Shown here: in pieces, positions 45,051 through 57,826 of the stretch | Position numbering within the stretch: the first letter of the stretch is position 1 | How the letters are laid out: each line of letters begins with the position of its first letter | NCBI GenBank assembly: GCA_013127575.1 | Contig: CP053418.1 | Span: forward strand, 4,650,001 to 4,714,000 | Source of the DNA: Ramlibacter terrae | Lineage (GTDB): Bacteria; Pseudomonadota; Gammaproteobacteria; Burkholderiales; Burkholderiaceae_C | Direction: 5' to 3' | Length of the DNA stretch: 64,000 nucleotides | The notes under the pieces: model-generated | Database searches by the model: none | What the model saw: the letters and a program-made list of their open reading frames with translations, nothing else | What the model was told of the DNA's origin: nothing | Program-made: the position numbers and the translations under genes

Positions 45051-45079
45051 ATATTACTTGCCTAGGCAGATATTGTCAA
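45051..45079 (-). promoter_or_regulatory. Near-consensus sigma70 promoter of the marR efflux operon
   Basis: On the minus strand: -35 TTGACA (45079-45074), 17-bp spacer, -10 TAATAT (45056-45051). The marR ATG (45043) starts 7 bp after the -10 box, where the transcript should start, so the mRNA is predicted to be leaderless or nearly so. The -35 overlaps the stop codon of the upstream acyl-CoA synthetase gene (45076-45078). Confidence 0.85.
45059..45068. promoter_or_regulatory. MarR-type operator TGCCTAGGCA
   Basis: Perfect 10-bp palindrome inside the promoter spacer, with weaker symmetry outside (ATCTGCCTAGGCAAGTAAT; about 8 of 11 positions per half match). A repressor bound here would block RNA polymerase, as for other autoregulated MarR proteins. 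Confidence 0.7.
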
Positions 45080-46601
45080 GGCAGGCTTTCGTGCGCCTCC
45101 CGCAGCTGGCGCTTCAGCACCTTGCCGATGTCGCTGCGCGGCAGTGCGTCCACATAGCGGACGGACGCCAGCCGCTGCGTCTTGCCCAGCCTCTCGTTCG
45201 CCCAGCTTCGCAGCGCCTCTTCGGCCGGCGCGCCGCCGGCGGGCACGACGAACGCCACCGGCGACTCGCCCCCGGTGGCCGAAGGCACGCCCACCACGGC
45301 CGCGTCGGCAACGCCCGCATGCTGACGCAGCACCGCCTCGAGATCGCTCGGGTAGACGTTGAAGCCGCCGCTGATCACGAGGTCCTTGCGGCGGTCCATC
45401 AGCACCAGGAACCCATCGGCATCGAAGCGGCCGACGTCGCCGGTGCGGATGAAGCGGTTGCCGTCCGCATCGAACCATTCGGCCTCGCGCGTCTTCTCCG
45501 CCAGGCCGTGGTAGCCCGTCATCATCGAGACCGAGCGGCCCACCACCTCGCCGATTTCGCCGGGCGCCACCTCGCGCCCGTCTTCATCGATGAGGCGGAT
45601 ATCGTGGCCTTCGGCCGGCTTGCCGACCGTGTGCAGCTTGTCCGGATGGAGGTGCGCTTCGAGGATGCAGGTGCCGCCGCCTTCGGTCATGCCGTAGTAC
45701 TCGACCAGCCCGCCCGGCCAGCGCGCCAGCACGTCCGCCTTGAGCGCGGCGGCGAACGGCGCGCTGGTGCAGAACTTCATGCGGAAGGCCGAGAGGTCGT
45801 GGCGGTCGAAACCGGGCACCGCCATCAGCCGCTGGTACTGCACGGGCACCAGCATGGCGTGCGTGGCGCGCACGCGTTCGGCCAGCGCAAGGTAGGCCGG
45901 CGGATCGAAGCGCCCTTGCGTCAGCACGACCGTGCCGCCCTTGGCGAGGCAGGGAAACACCGAGACCAGCGTCGTGTTCGAACACAGCGAGGTGGCGACC
46001 AGCGTGACCGCCTCCGGCCCGTAGCCGTAGTTCTCTCCGCGCGCGACGTGGGCCCAGCGCATCGCGTGCGCCTGCACGATGCCCTTGGGCGTGCCGGTGG
46101 TGCCCGACGAGTAGATGATGTTGAAGGCCCACTCGGGCTGGATGTCGACCGGCGTGGGGCGCGTTCTGGCGGCGGCGGCAGCAGGCGTCGAGCGCATCGT
46201 CCAGCGCCAGCCGCGGCGGGCCCGGAACCTCCGGCACCGGCGCATCGGCGAAGAACAGCCGGGCTCCGCAGTCGGCCAGCATGCCGGCCAGCTGCTGCGG
46301 CAAGGCGCCTGTGGGCAGCGGCGCGACGGCCACGCCGGCGCGCAGGCCGCCGAGGAACACCAGCAGGTAGGCGATGGAGTTGGCGCCGCACACCGCGATG
46401 CGGTCGCGCGGCTGCAGGCCCTCGCGCTGGAGGGCGGCGGCCACGCGGTCGACCAGCGCATCGAGCGCTGCCCAGTCGATCGAACTTTCTCCTTGCAGCA
46501 CGGCCGGCTGTCGCGGCCGCGCCAGCGCATGTTCGCGCAGCAGGCCGGGGATGGTGGAACGGCGGCAGGCCCGCGGGCGCGGGCGGGGTGGCAGGCGGCA
46601 C
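45076..46601 (-). CDS. Acyl-CoA synthetase (AMP-forming)
   Basis: About 510-residue ANL-superfamily ligase that adenylates a carboxylate and transfers it to CoA. Seen: QPAVLQGESSIDWAALDALV, DRIAVCGANSIAYLLVFLGG, the P-loop-like YSSGTTGTPKGIVQAHAMRW, VEYYGMTEGGGTCILEAHLH, RFIRTGDVGRFDADGFLVLM and the catalytic-Lys region LPRSDIGKVLKRQL. Start is GTG 46601, preceded by AAGGAG at 8 bp. Frame changes near 46550 and 46180. Substrate probably a medium/long or aromatic acid; not determinable. Its stop lies in the marR promoter. Confidence 0.9.
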
Positions 46602-46726
46602 GGTCGGATCTCCTTGCGGGCACTGTACGCGAGGGGCTGCGTCCGACAAGCCGCCGATGCGACTGCCGACGCCGCGTTGCCGGGGCCGGGACCACACTGG
46701 ACCCATCGATTTGCAAGGAGCCACGC

Positions 46727-47066
46727 ATGGCCTACAGCAGCATCCCGGGCGCCGACAGCGCGCCCGCCCAACCCAGCGGCCGCGACGCCGACCTGCTGGG
46801 CCCGAGCGACCGCTCCGACAGCGGCAGCGACAGCATCGGCACCGACGCGGCGATGGAGGACACCGACTCCACGGGCACCGGCTCCCGCGGCGCAGTGGCA
46901 GGTTCCGATGCGCGCGAAGGCGGCGACATCATGCCGGACCGCATCGTCAACCGGCCGACGGCGAAGGCTTCCCCGAAGCCGATCCCGACGGCATGGAGAT
47001 GACGGACTGGACAACGACGAGGTCGCCGGCCTGTCCGGCGACGACGCTTCGGAGGACCAGCGCTGA
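46727..47066 (+). CDS. Small acidic Ser/Asp/Gly-rich protein
   Basis: About 114-residue hydrophilic acidic protein with a good Shine-Dalgarno (AAGGAG, 46715-46720). Reads MAYSSIPGADSAPAQPSGRD, LLGPSDRSDSGSDSIGTDAA, GSDAREGGDIMPDRIVNRP, then after two frame changes (near 46962 and 47010) EGFPEADPDGMEMTD and DNDEVAGLSGDDASEDQR. It matches a recurring small hypothetical protein type in Comamonadaceae; unstructured, possibly stress-linked. It sits just upstream of recQ. Confidence 0.75.
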
Positions 47067-47101
47067 AACGTCCCGCCCAACCGGCCGCGCCCGCCGCGGC
47101 C

Positions 47102-48838
47102 ATGCGCCGCGTGCGCGCGGTGCTGCGCGACACCTTCGGGCTGAACCGGCTGCGTCCGGGCCAGTCCGCGGTGATCGAACGGGTGCTTGCCGGCCAGCCC
47201 ACGCTGGCGGTGATGCCCACCGGGGCCGGAAAGTCGCTGTGCTACCAGCTTCCGGCGCTGCTCATCGAAGGCCGCACGGTCGTCGTGTCGCCGCTGATCG
47301 CGCTGATGAAGGACCAGTGCGAATCCATGCGCGAGCTCGGCGTCAAGTGCGTGCAGGTCAACAGCGGCGTCGACGGCGAGGAGGCCCGCGCCGCCGAAGA
47401 AGCGGTGGCCGACGGCAGCGCCCGCATCATCATGACCACGCCCGAACGGCTGGCCGAGCCGGCCTTCCGGGAGCTGCTGCTGGCGCATCCGATCGGGCTG
47501 CTCGCGGTGGACGAGGCGCATTGCATCTCGCAATGGGGGCACGACTTCCGTCCCGCCTTCCTCGAGGTCGGCCAGCTTCGCAAACGGCTGGGCCAGCCGG
47601 TGGTGCTGGCGCTGACCGCGACCGCCACCGACGAAATCGCCGACGACATCTGCAAGCAGCTGGGCATTCCGGCGACCGGCGTGGTCAACACGAGTTCCTA
47701 CCGCCCCAACCTCGACCTGCGCGTGGTGCCGGTGGAAAAGGAAGCCGACAAGCTGGCGCAGGTGCTCAAGCTGGTGCGCGCCACCCGGGGCAGCGGCATC
47801 GTCTACACCGCGACGGTGAAGGCGGCCGAAGCGGTGCACGAAGCCTTGCAGGCCGCCGATGAATCGGTCGGGCTCTACCACGGCAAGCTGCCGTCGGCGG
47901 AACGCCACGCGGCGCAGGAAGCCTTCATGTCGGGCGAGCGGCGCGTGATGGTGGCGACCAACGCGTTCGGCCTCGGCATCGACAAGGCCGACATCCGGTT
48001 CGTGCTGCACTACCAGTTGCCGGCCACGCTGGAAGCGTATTACCAGGAAGCCGGACGGGCCGGGCGCGACGGCGAACTGGCGCGCTGCACGCTGCTCTTC
48101 CTGCGCGGCGACAAGGCGATCCAGCAGTTCTTCATGGCCGGCCGCTATCCCGGCGAGGAAGACGCCACCGCCGTGGTGCAGGCCTTGCAGCAGGATCCGC
48201 CGGAAGGCGCCGACGCCTGGACGCTGCCGCTGGTGCAGGCGCGCGTGGGCCGGCCGCGGTCCAAGGTGCAGGTCGCGCTGGGGCTGCTGCGCAAGGACAA
48301 GATCGTGGCGCAGGCGCGCGACGGCGCGCTGCGGCTGCTGGCGAAGGTCGCCGGCAGCGAGCGCATGCGCGAGCTGACGGCGTCGTACGGCCGGAAGCGC
48401 GACCTCGACCGCGAAGCGCTGGAGCGCATGGTGTTCTACGCGCAGACCGGCCAGTGCCGCTGGCGGGTGGTGCTGGACCACCTCGAAGGCGGGTCGCCGT
48501 TCGAGCGCTGCTGCCACTGCGACAACTGCCGCCGCATCGCGGCGCACGAAGCGGTCGTCGAGGAGCTGCTGCGCAACGCGCCGGCCAACGATGCCGAAGC
48601 CGACGCGGCGCACGCCGCCGAACCCGCCGGCTTCGCGCGCGGCGACGTCGTGGAAGTGCGCCGCTATGGCCGCGGCGTGGTCGAGGAGGCCACCGCTACG
48701 CAGGTGACGGTGGCGTTCGCCGACCGCAGCCGCCGCAGTTTCCTGCCCGAGTTCGTCCGCCGCGCGGCGGCGCGGCGCGGCCGCAAGCCTGCCATGGCGG
48801 CCGCGGCCGCCACCCCGCCGGCGCGCGTGGCCGCCTGA
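47102..48838 (+). CDS. recQ: RecQ-family ATP-dependent DNA helicase (variant)
   Basis: Intact 578-residue helicase, the longest unbroken gene here. Walker A PTGAGKS at 39-45, DEAH box VDEAHCISQWGHDFRP from 136, motif III LALTATATDEIADDI, motif V/VI VMVATNAFGLGIDKADIRFV and YYQEAGRAGRDGE. The RecQ zinc site is kept (GQCRWRVV near 451, CCHCDNCRR near 470). The HRDC domain is absent; a short C-terminal module GDVVEVRRYGRGVVEEATAT with VAFADRSRRSFLPEFV and a basic Ala tail replaces it. Unwinds recombination/replication intermediates. GTG of the next gene starts 2 bp after its stop. Confidence 0.94.
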   Translation: MRRVRAVLRDTFGLNRLRPGQSAVIERVLAGQPTLAVMPTGAGKSLCYQLPALLIEGRTVVVSPLIALMKDQCESMRELGVKCVQVNSGVDGEEARAAEEAVADGSARIIMTTPERLAEPAFRELLLAHPIGLLAVDEAHCISQWGHDFRPAFLEVGQLRKRLGQPVVLALTATATDEIADDICKQLGIPATGVVNTSSYRPNLDLRVVPVEKEADKLAQVLKLVRATRGSGIVYTATVKAAEAVHEALQAADESVGLYHGKLPSAERHAAQEAFMSGERRVMVATNAFGLGIDKADIRFVLHYQLPATLEAYYQEAGRAGRDGELARCTLLFLRGDKAIQQFFMAGRYPGEEDATAVVQALQQDPPEGADAWTLPLVQARVGRPRSKVQVALGLLRKDKIVAQARDGALRLLAKVAGSERMRELTASYGRKRDLDREALERMVFYAQTGQCRWRVVLDHLEGGSPFERCCHCDNCRRIAAHEAVVEELLRNAPANDAEADAAHAAEPAGFARGDVVEVRRYGRGVVEEATATQVTVAFADRSRRSFLPEFVRRAAARRGRKPAMAAAAATPPARVAA

Positions 48839-48840
48839 CC

Positions 48841-49472
48841 GTGGCGGCGGCGCGCGGGCGGGCAGCGCGTCGCCTCGCGGCGGCCGCCTGCGCACTGGCC
48901 GCGGCGCTGCCCATCGCGGGGAGAGCCGCGGACGACGAGCGCAACCTCGCCATGTTCCGCGCCTGGCTGCCCGCCCACCAGGCCGAGGTGCAGGCCTTCG
49001 AAACCTTCCCCGGCCGGCAAGCAGGTGGCCGACGTGGTGCCCACCGGCAGCTCCTGCGCAGCGCGTCGATGTGGCGCGAGTGCAAGGCGCAGCCCTTCCA
49101 GCTGCCGCCGCCGGCGCAGTGGCAGGACGCGGGCCGCGTGCTCGCCCTGCTCCGGGAGCTGCGCCGCACGGGCGTGCTCGGCCCCTTCGCCGTGATGTCG
49201 GCCTACCGCGATCCGGCGCTGAACCAGTGCGCCGGCGGCGCGGGCCGCAGCTCGCACATGCGGTCGTTCGCGGTCGACTTCGTGCCGCTGGCGCCGTGGG
49301 ACGACCAGAAGCTGTGCGCCTTCTGGCGCGAGCAGGGACGGCGCTGGGACATGGGCCTGAGCCGCTACCCGAGCGGCCGCATCCATATCGACCGCACCGG
49401 CTGGCGCACTGGGGCGCGGACCACACCGGCACCACCAGCTTCTGCCGGCAGCGGGCGGAACCCCGCCGCTGA
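48841..49472 (+). CDS. M15-like D,D-carboxypeptidase family, secreted
   Basis: About 211-residue exported protein. Signal [20 protein letters not shown], then [19 protein letters not shown]. The peptidase M15A-like core shows [40 protein letters not shown] (His and Asp zinc ligands) and GRIHIDRTG (third ligand), with [12 protein letters not shown] at the end. GTG 48841 is used (2 bp after recQ). Frame changes near 49017, 49050 and 49405. Probably trims peptidoglycan peptides; D-Ala-D-Ala specificity is a family inference. Confidence 0.82.
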
Positions 49473-49571
49473 GCGGAATTTTTCCGCGGGCGGCGTGGAC
49501 AACTTCACGCACCCGCGAGGTGCGTGCACCGGGGCGAAGCGCGGCCGTGCGACAGTTGCGCAGGAGACGCC

Positions 49572-50853
49572 ATGGCGCAACGCAGTATTTCCGTCATCAC
49601 CAAGCTGAACACGCTGCTCGGCCTGTTCGTGCTCGCGCTGTTCGCGCTGGGCGGCTACGCCCTGCACCTGCACCGGCTCGCCGGCACCGAGGGCAGCGGC
49701 GCGGTCTGGATCATGGGCGGCCTCATCGCCGCCGCCATCGCGTGGGCGGTCGTCCTGCGCCTCACCATCCGCCGGGCATCCTGCGCTCGATCCGCGCGGC
49801 CGCGCACGTGGTCGGCCGCGTGGCCGAAGGCGACCTGACCGCCCGCACCGGCGTGTCGGCGCACGGCGAGACGCAGAAGATGCTGCAGGGACTCGACCGC
49901 ATGACGGCCGACCTTTCGGCGCTCGTCACCCAGGTGAACGCCAGCGCCCAGGCCGTGGCGGATGCCAGCGCGCAGATCGCCCGGGGCAACCGCGACCTGT
50001 CGCAGCGCACCGAGGAGCAGGCCAGCACGCTGGAGGAGACCGCCAGCTCGATGGAAGAGATCACCGCCACCGTCGCGCACAACGCGCAGGGCGCGCTGCA
50101 GGCCAACAAGCTGGCGGCGGGCGCGGCGCAGGTCGCCGGCCGCGGCGGCGAGGTGGTCGGGCAGGTGGTGACGACGATGAACGAGATCACGGACGCCTCG
50201 CGCCGCATCAGCGACATCATCGGCGTCATCGACGGCATCGCCTTCCAGACCAACATCCTCGCGCTGAACGCGGCGGTGGAAGCCGCGCGCGCGGGCGAGC
50301 AGGGCCGCGGCTTCGCGGTGGTTGCCGCCGAGGTGCGCAACCTCGCGCAGCGCAGCGCGGCCGCCGCCAAGGAGATCAAGGGCCTGATCGCCAACTCGGT
50401 GGAAAAGGTCGAGGCGGGCAGCCGGCAGGTGGACACCGCCGGCCGCACGATGCAGGAGATCGTGACGTCGGTGCGGCAGGTGAGCGAACTGATCGCGGAG
50501 ATCGCCGCCGCCAGCCAGCAGCAAAGCGCCGGCATCGGGCAGGTCAACACCGCCATCACGCAGATGGACCAGGTGGTGCAGCAGAACGCGGCGCTGGTCG
50601 AGGAAGCTGCGGCGGCCACCGAATCGATGACGGAACAGGCCCGGTGCTGCTGCAGATGGTGGCCCGGTTCCGCACCGGGGCCGAAGCGCAGCAACGGGCC
50701 CATGCGCCCGCACCGCAGCCCGCGCCGGCCCTGCGCCCGGCGCAGCGCATCGAAGTGCTGCGCAAGGTCGCCGCGCCGGCACCGCTGCCATTGCAGGCCC
50801 CACCGCGCCGCGCGCCGGCCAAGGCCGGCGACGGGCAGTGGGAAGAGTTCTAG
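49572..50853 (+). CDS. Methyl-accepting chemotaxis protein with minimal periplasmic part
   Basis: About 427-residue chemoreceptor. TM1 [20 protein letters not shown] and TM2 [20 protein letters not shown] are separated by only about 10 residues ([10 protein letters not shown]), so there is no ligand-binding domain. HAMP region [20 protein letters not shown], long coiled coil, tip [20 protein letters not shown] and [21 protein letters not shown]-terminal tail ends GDGQWEEF, not the NWETF receptor pentapeptide but similar in character, possibly for CheR/CheB docking. Frame changes near 49778 and 50640. May sense membrane state or act through partners. Confidence 0.9.
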
Positions 50854-50857
50854 AACC

Positions 50858-51360
50858 CTAGTTGTTGAACGTCACTTCGGCGTGCTCGCCCATGCCCTTG
50901 GGGCGGGTACCGGTGGCCGCGGCCGCGCCCATCTTCAGCAGCTGCAGCAGCTTGTTTTCCTTCACGTTCCAGTACTCGGCCTCTTCGATCCGCACTTCGA
51001 CCAGTTCCATGTCGGGATCGTCCACGCCGCCCGGGAACCAGGCCTTGGCCATCGCGTTGAAAAGCTCTTCCTTCTTCTGGCGGTCCTCCAGCACCGAGGC
51101 GCTGCCGGTGACGGACACCCGGTGTCCTTGCCCGGGTTGGCGTAGGCCAGGTTGACGTTGCCGTCCGCCTGCAGGCGGCGGCCCACCTCGGTCTTGCGCG
51201 AGACGAAGAAATAGAGGCAGCCGTCCTCTTCCAGCGTCTTGTTCTGCGTGGTCAGCGGGTGCGAATGCAGCTTGCCGTCGGTGTGGCGGTGCGCCAGCAT
51301 GCAGAAGCGGGTGTCCTTGATCAGGTCCCACAGGATCTCGTGGTGCTTGGTGTCGTTCAT
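50858..51360 (-). CDS. Pyridoxamine 5'-phosphate oxidase-fold stress protein
   Basis: About 167-residue general-stress-protein-26-like flavin-binding split barrel. Seen: [71 protein letters not shown] and, after a frame change near 51120, [56 protein letters not shown]. The AWFPGG.DDP block is diagnostic of this family, not of true PdxH. Likely binds FMN or F420-like flavin in stress response. Convergent with the MCP gene (stops 5 bp apart). Confidence 0.9.
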
Positions 51361-51482
51361 CGTGTTTTCCTTGTTGGTGCTTGCACCATGCTGACCCGGC
51401 AGCGGGCCGGCCGGGGTCGGGAGCGCGCGCCAGCCCTTGTGCGGCTTGGCCGACACGCCCCGGCCGGTAGACTGCGGTGGAC

Positions 51483-52108
51483 ATGCCTTCCAAGCCTTAC
51501 CGTGCCGTCCTGTTCGACCTCGGCAACGTGGTCATCGAAATCGACTTCCGCCGCGTGCTCGCCGCCCGGCAGCCCGCTTCGCCGCTGGCGCCCGAGGCGC
51601 TGGCGCAGGCTTTCGCGTTCGACCCGCCCTACCAGCAGCACGAAACCGGCGCGCTGCCCGGCGACCGTTACTTCGCGCACCTGCGGGAGCGGCTGGGGCT
51701 GCGGTCCACCGATGAAGAACTGCGCAGCGGCTGGAACGCGGTGTTCGTGCGTCCCATCGAGGAGACCGTCGCGCTGATCGACACGATGGCGCCGATGGTG
51801 CCTTGCTACGCCATGAGCAACACCAACGCCTTCCACCGGCGGAGATGCAGCGGGCGTTCCCCGAGGTGCTGGCGAAGTTCCGGCACGTGTTCGCCTCCCA
51901 TGAAATGGGCCACCGCAAGCCGCAGCCCGAGGCTTTCCGCCATGTGCTGGATGCCATCGGGGTGGCCGCGGACGAGGTGCTGTTCTTCGACGACACGCAG
52001 GAGAACGTCGATGGCGCGCGGGCCTGCGGCCTCGAAGCCGTGCTGGTGCGCAGTCCGCGCGACGTCTGGCAGGGGCTGGCCGCCGCGGGTTTGCTGCCGG
52101 CGCCCTGA
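51483..52108 (+). CDS. HAD-family phosphatase (YihX-like)
   Basis: About 209-residue haloacid-dehalogenase hydrolase. Motif I YRAVLFDLGNVVIEIDF (nucleophile Asp), motif II VPCYAMSNTNAFH, motif III HEMGHRKPQPEAFRHVL (Lys), motif IV EVLFFDDTQENVDGARACGL. The alpha-helical cap lies between (AFAFDPPYQQHETGALPGDR). One frame change near 51842. Similar to glucose-1-phosphate or phosphoglycolate-type sugar phosphatases; substrate unknown. GTG 51477 is an alternative start. Confidence 0.92.
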
Positions 52109-52164
52109 AAAGCAAAACTTTTCCCGCCGCGCGGGCTCCAACGGCCCTGCAACCAAGGAGCCCC

Positions 52165-52434
52165 ATGAAGTGTCCCCACTGCGCCGAAGCCACGCTGGTC
52201 ATGTCCGAGCGGCAAGGCATCGAGATCGACTACTGCCCCCAGTGCCGCGGCGTCTGGCTCGATCGCGGTGAACTCGACAAGCTGATCGAACGTTCGGCCA
52301 CGGTCGCGCCCCAACCGGTGGCCGCGGCGCAGGCGCCGGTGCGCCGGCCCGACTTCGTCGACTCCGACTTCCGCCACCAGCAGCAGGGCGGCTACCGCAA
52401 GAAGAAGTCGTGGCTCAACGAGATCTTCGACTGA
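52165..52434 (+). CDS. zf-TFIIB domain protein
   Basis: Intact 89-residue protein with an N-terminal zinc ribbon: MKCPHCAEATLVMSERQG and IDYCPQCRGVWLDRGELDKL (two CPxC pairs), followed by a flexible linker and a basic C-terminus YRKKKSWLNEIFD. Excellent Shine-Dalgarno (AAGGAG) 6 bases before ATG 52165. The family is common and uncharacterised; it may bind nucleic acid or act as a small chaperone-like factor. Convergent with the hybrid kinase gene (stops 4 bp apart). Confidence 0.93.
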   Translation: MKCPHCAEATLVMSERQGIEIDYCPQCRGVWLDRGELDKLIERSATVAPQPVAAAQAPVRRPDFVDSDFRHQQQGGYRKKKSWLNEIFD

Positions 52435-52438
52435 GCCG

Positions 52439-55580
<3,142 letters not shown>

Positions 55581-55605
55581 GAGGGGTTTCTGCACGGCGC
55601 CATTG

Positions 55606-56514
55606 TCACCGGGCGAGCGTCGACGCGCCGAACAGGCTCTGGACGAACTCCACCGCCAGTTCGGCGGTGCGGTTGCGCACGTCCAGCGCGGGGTTGATCT
55701 CGACCACGTCGAGCGAGCCGAGCCGGCCGCTGTCGGCGATCATTTCCATGCACAGCTGCATCTCGCGGTAGGTGGGGCCGCCGCGCACGCCGGTGCCGAC
55801 GCCCGGCGCCTCCATGGGGTCGAGGCAGTCGAGGTCGAAGCTCACGTGCAGGTGCGTGTCCTCGCCCAGGTCCTGCAGCACTTCGGTCATGGTGTAGCGC
55901 ATGCCGTGCTCGTCGATGTGCCGCATGTCGAACACCTGCAGCCCGAGCATGCGGATGGCCTGCTTCTCGTCGGCGTCGACGCTGCGGATGCCGATGAACT
56001 CGATGTCCTCGGGCGCGATGGCCGCGCGCTCGCCGCTCCAGCCGACGAGTTCGGCGGGCCCGTGCCCGAGCAGGCACGCGACCGGCATGCCGTGGATGTT
56101 GCCGCTCGGGCTGATGCTCTCCGTGTTGACGTCGGTGTGCGCATCGAGCCACACCACGCGCAGCTTGCGTCCCTGCGTGCGGCAATGCCGCGCAATGGCG
56201 CTGATCGAACCGATGGCGACGCAGTGGTCGCCGCCCATCAGCAGCGGCACGTTGCCGAGCGTGAGTTCCTGCGCGACCGCATCGAACACCGCGCGGTTCC
56301 ACGCCACCACTTCCGGCAGGTGGCGAATGCCGTTGCCCGACGGTTGCCACGGGTTCGGCGGGCCCGCGAGATTGCCGCGGTCGACCACGTCGAGTCGGTG
56401 CGAGCGCAGTGCTTCGGCCAGCCCGGCCACCCGCAGCGCGTCGGGACCCATGCCGGCGCCGCGCACGCTCGCGCCGACGTCGGTCGGGGCACCGATGAGA
56501 CTGACAGTGTTCAT
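55606..56514 (-). CDS. rocF: Arginase
   Basis: Intact 302-residue Mn-dependent ureohydrolase making ornithine and urea. Metal sites: MGGDHCVAIG (GGDHC 94-98), WLDAHTDVN (124-128), SFDLDCLDP (225-233). SPSGNIHGMPVACLLGHGP is the substrate loop typical of arginases, not agmatinases. The start ATG 56514 gives MNTVSLIGAPTDVGAS, the family N-terminus. Divergent from the zinc-dehydrogenase gene. With putA in the window, arginine can be routed through ornithine and proline to glutamate, though ornithine genes are not here. Confidence 0.96.
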   Translation of the reverse strand: MNTVSLIGAPTDVGASVRGAGMGPDALRVAGLAEALRSHRLDVVDRGNLAGPPNPWQPSGNGIRHLPEVVAWNRAVFDAVAQELTLGNVPLLMGGDHCVAIGSISAIARHCRTQGRKLRVVWLDAHTDVNTESISPSGNIHGMPVACLLGHGPAELVGWSGERAAIAPEDIEFIGIRSVDADEKQAIRMLGLQVFDMRHIDEHGMRYTMTEVLQDLGEDTHLHVSFDLDCLDPMEAPGVGTGVRGGPTYREMQLCMEMIADSGRLGSLDVVEINPALDVRNRTAELAVEFVQSLFGASTLAR

Positions 56515-56659
56515 GCGCGCGGGTCCTTGTCGTCGACGGCAGTTCGCATTCATTTTGCGGCAACGCGGCCTTGGCGTGGTGGATTGCTACAGGTTGCTTC
56601 CATGAGCCCCGCGCGCGTGACCGATTGCCCAAAATGATTCCAACCACCAAGGAGAACGA

Positions 56660-57814
56660 ATGCTGGCGATGAACTACCGCGGCCCGTACCGCGTGCGGGC
56701 GGTGAACAAGGCCGAACCCGAAATCGAACACCCCAACGATGCCATCGTGCGCGTGACGCGTTCGTGCATCTGCGGCTCCGACCTGCACCTGTACCACGGC
56801 CACGGTGCCCGACACGCGCATCGGCTCCTGCTTCGGCCACGAGTTCACCGGCATCGTCGAAGAGGTCGGCCCCTCGGTGCAGAACCTGAAGAAGGGCGAC
56901 CACGTGCTGGTGCCGTTCAACATCTTCTGCGGCAGCTGCTTCTTCTGCCAGAAGGAGCTCTACTCCAACTGCCACAACGTCAACCCGGAAGCGACGGCCG
57001 TCGGCGGCATCTACGGCTACTCGCACACCACCGGCGGCTATGACGGCGGGCAGGCGGAATTCGTGCGCGTGCCGATGGCGGATGTCGGCCCGACCGTGCT
57101 GCCGCCCGACACGGATGTCGAGGACGCCGTCCTGCTCACCGACGCCTTTCCCACCGGCTACCAGGCGGCGGAAATGGGCGGCATCCGCGAGGGCGACACC
57201 GTGGTCGTGTTCGGCGCCGGCCCCGTCGGCATCTTCGCCGCCAAGTCGGCGTGGCTGCTCGGCGCCGGCCGCGTGATCGTGGTCGACCACGTCGAATACC
57301 GGCTGGAGTTCGTGCGCAACTACGCGCAGTGCGAGGTCGTGAACTTCCGCGAGGTGGGCGACATGGCCGAACACCTCAAGAAGATGACCGACTGGATGGG
57401 CGCCGACGTGTGCATCGACTGCGTCGGGGCCGAAGCCGCGGGCAGCGCGCTGCAGCGCCTGACCGGCGTGCAGATGAAGATGCAGGGCGGCTCGGCGATC
57501 GTGCTGCACTGGTGCATCAACTCCGTGCGCAAGGGCGGCACCGTGTCGATCGTCGGCGTCTACGGGCCGACCTTCAACTTCGTGCCGATCGGCAACGCCC
57601 TCAACAAGGGCCTCACGCTGCGCATGAACCAGGCCAGCGTCAAGCGCCACCTGCCGCGGCTGATCGAGCACATCAGGCCGGCCGCATCAAGCCCAGCGAG
57701 ATCATCACGCACCGCTTCCCGCTCGACGCGATCTCGGACGCGTACCACATCTTCTCCAGCAAGCTGGACAACTGCATCAAGCCGGTGCTGATCCCGCCGT
57801 CGGCGGGCCACTGA
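56660..57814 (+). CDS. Zinc-dependent alcohol/formaldehyde dehydrogenase-like
   Basis: About 385-residue medium-chain dehydrogenase. Catalytic zinc: VTRSCICGSDLHLYHG (Cys) and GSCFGHEFTGIVEEVG (His-Glu). Structural zinc loop FNIFCGSCFFCQKELYSNCH with four Cys. NAD-binding VVVFGAGPVGIFAAKSAWLL and VIVVDHVEYRLEFV. The long insertion and this Cys pattern fit the glutathione-independent formaldehyde dehydrogenase-like group. Frame changes near 56803 and 57678. Shine-Dalgarno AAGGAG 7 bp before ATG 56660. First gene of a tight four-gene run; substrate unknown. Confidence 0.93.
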
Positions 57815-57826
57815 GGAGGAGCCAGC

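Noticed and set aside
45584-49435. Open frame of 1283 codons on the minus strand
   Set aside because: It is mostly the mirror of the intact recQ gene and other + strand genes. Its composition is Arg/Ala/Pro-rich as expected for a shadow frame; only the short part near 46200-46550 belongs to the acyl-CoA synthetase.
49520-51145. Chemoreceptor extended by 140 residues past its tail
   Set aside because: The extension follows a frame change near 50640 and runs antisense through the stress-flavoprotein gene; the restored frame ends at 50853.
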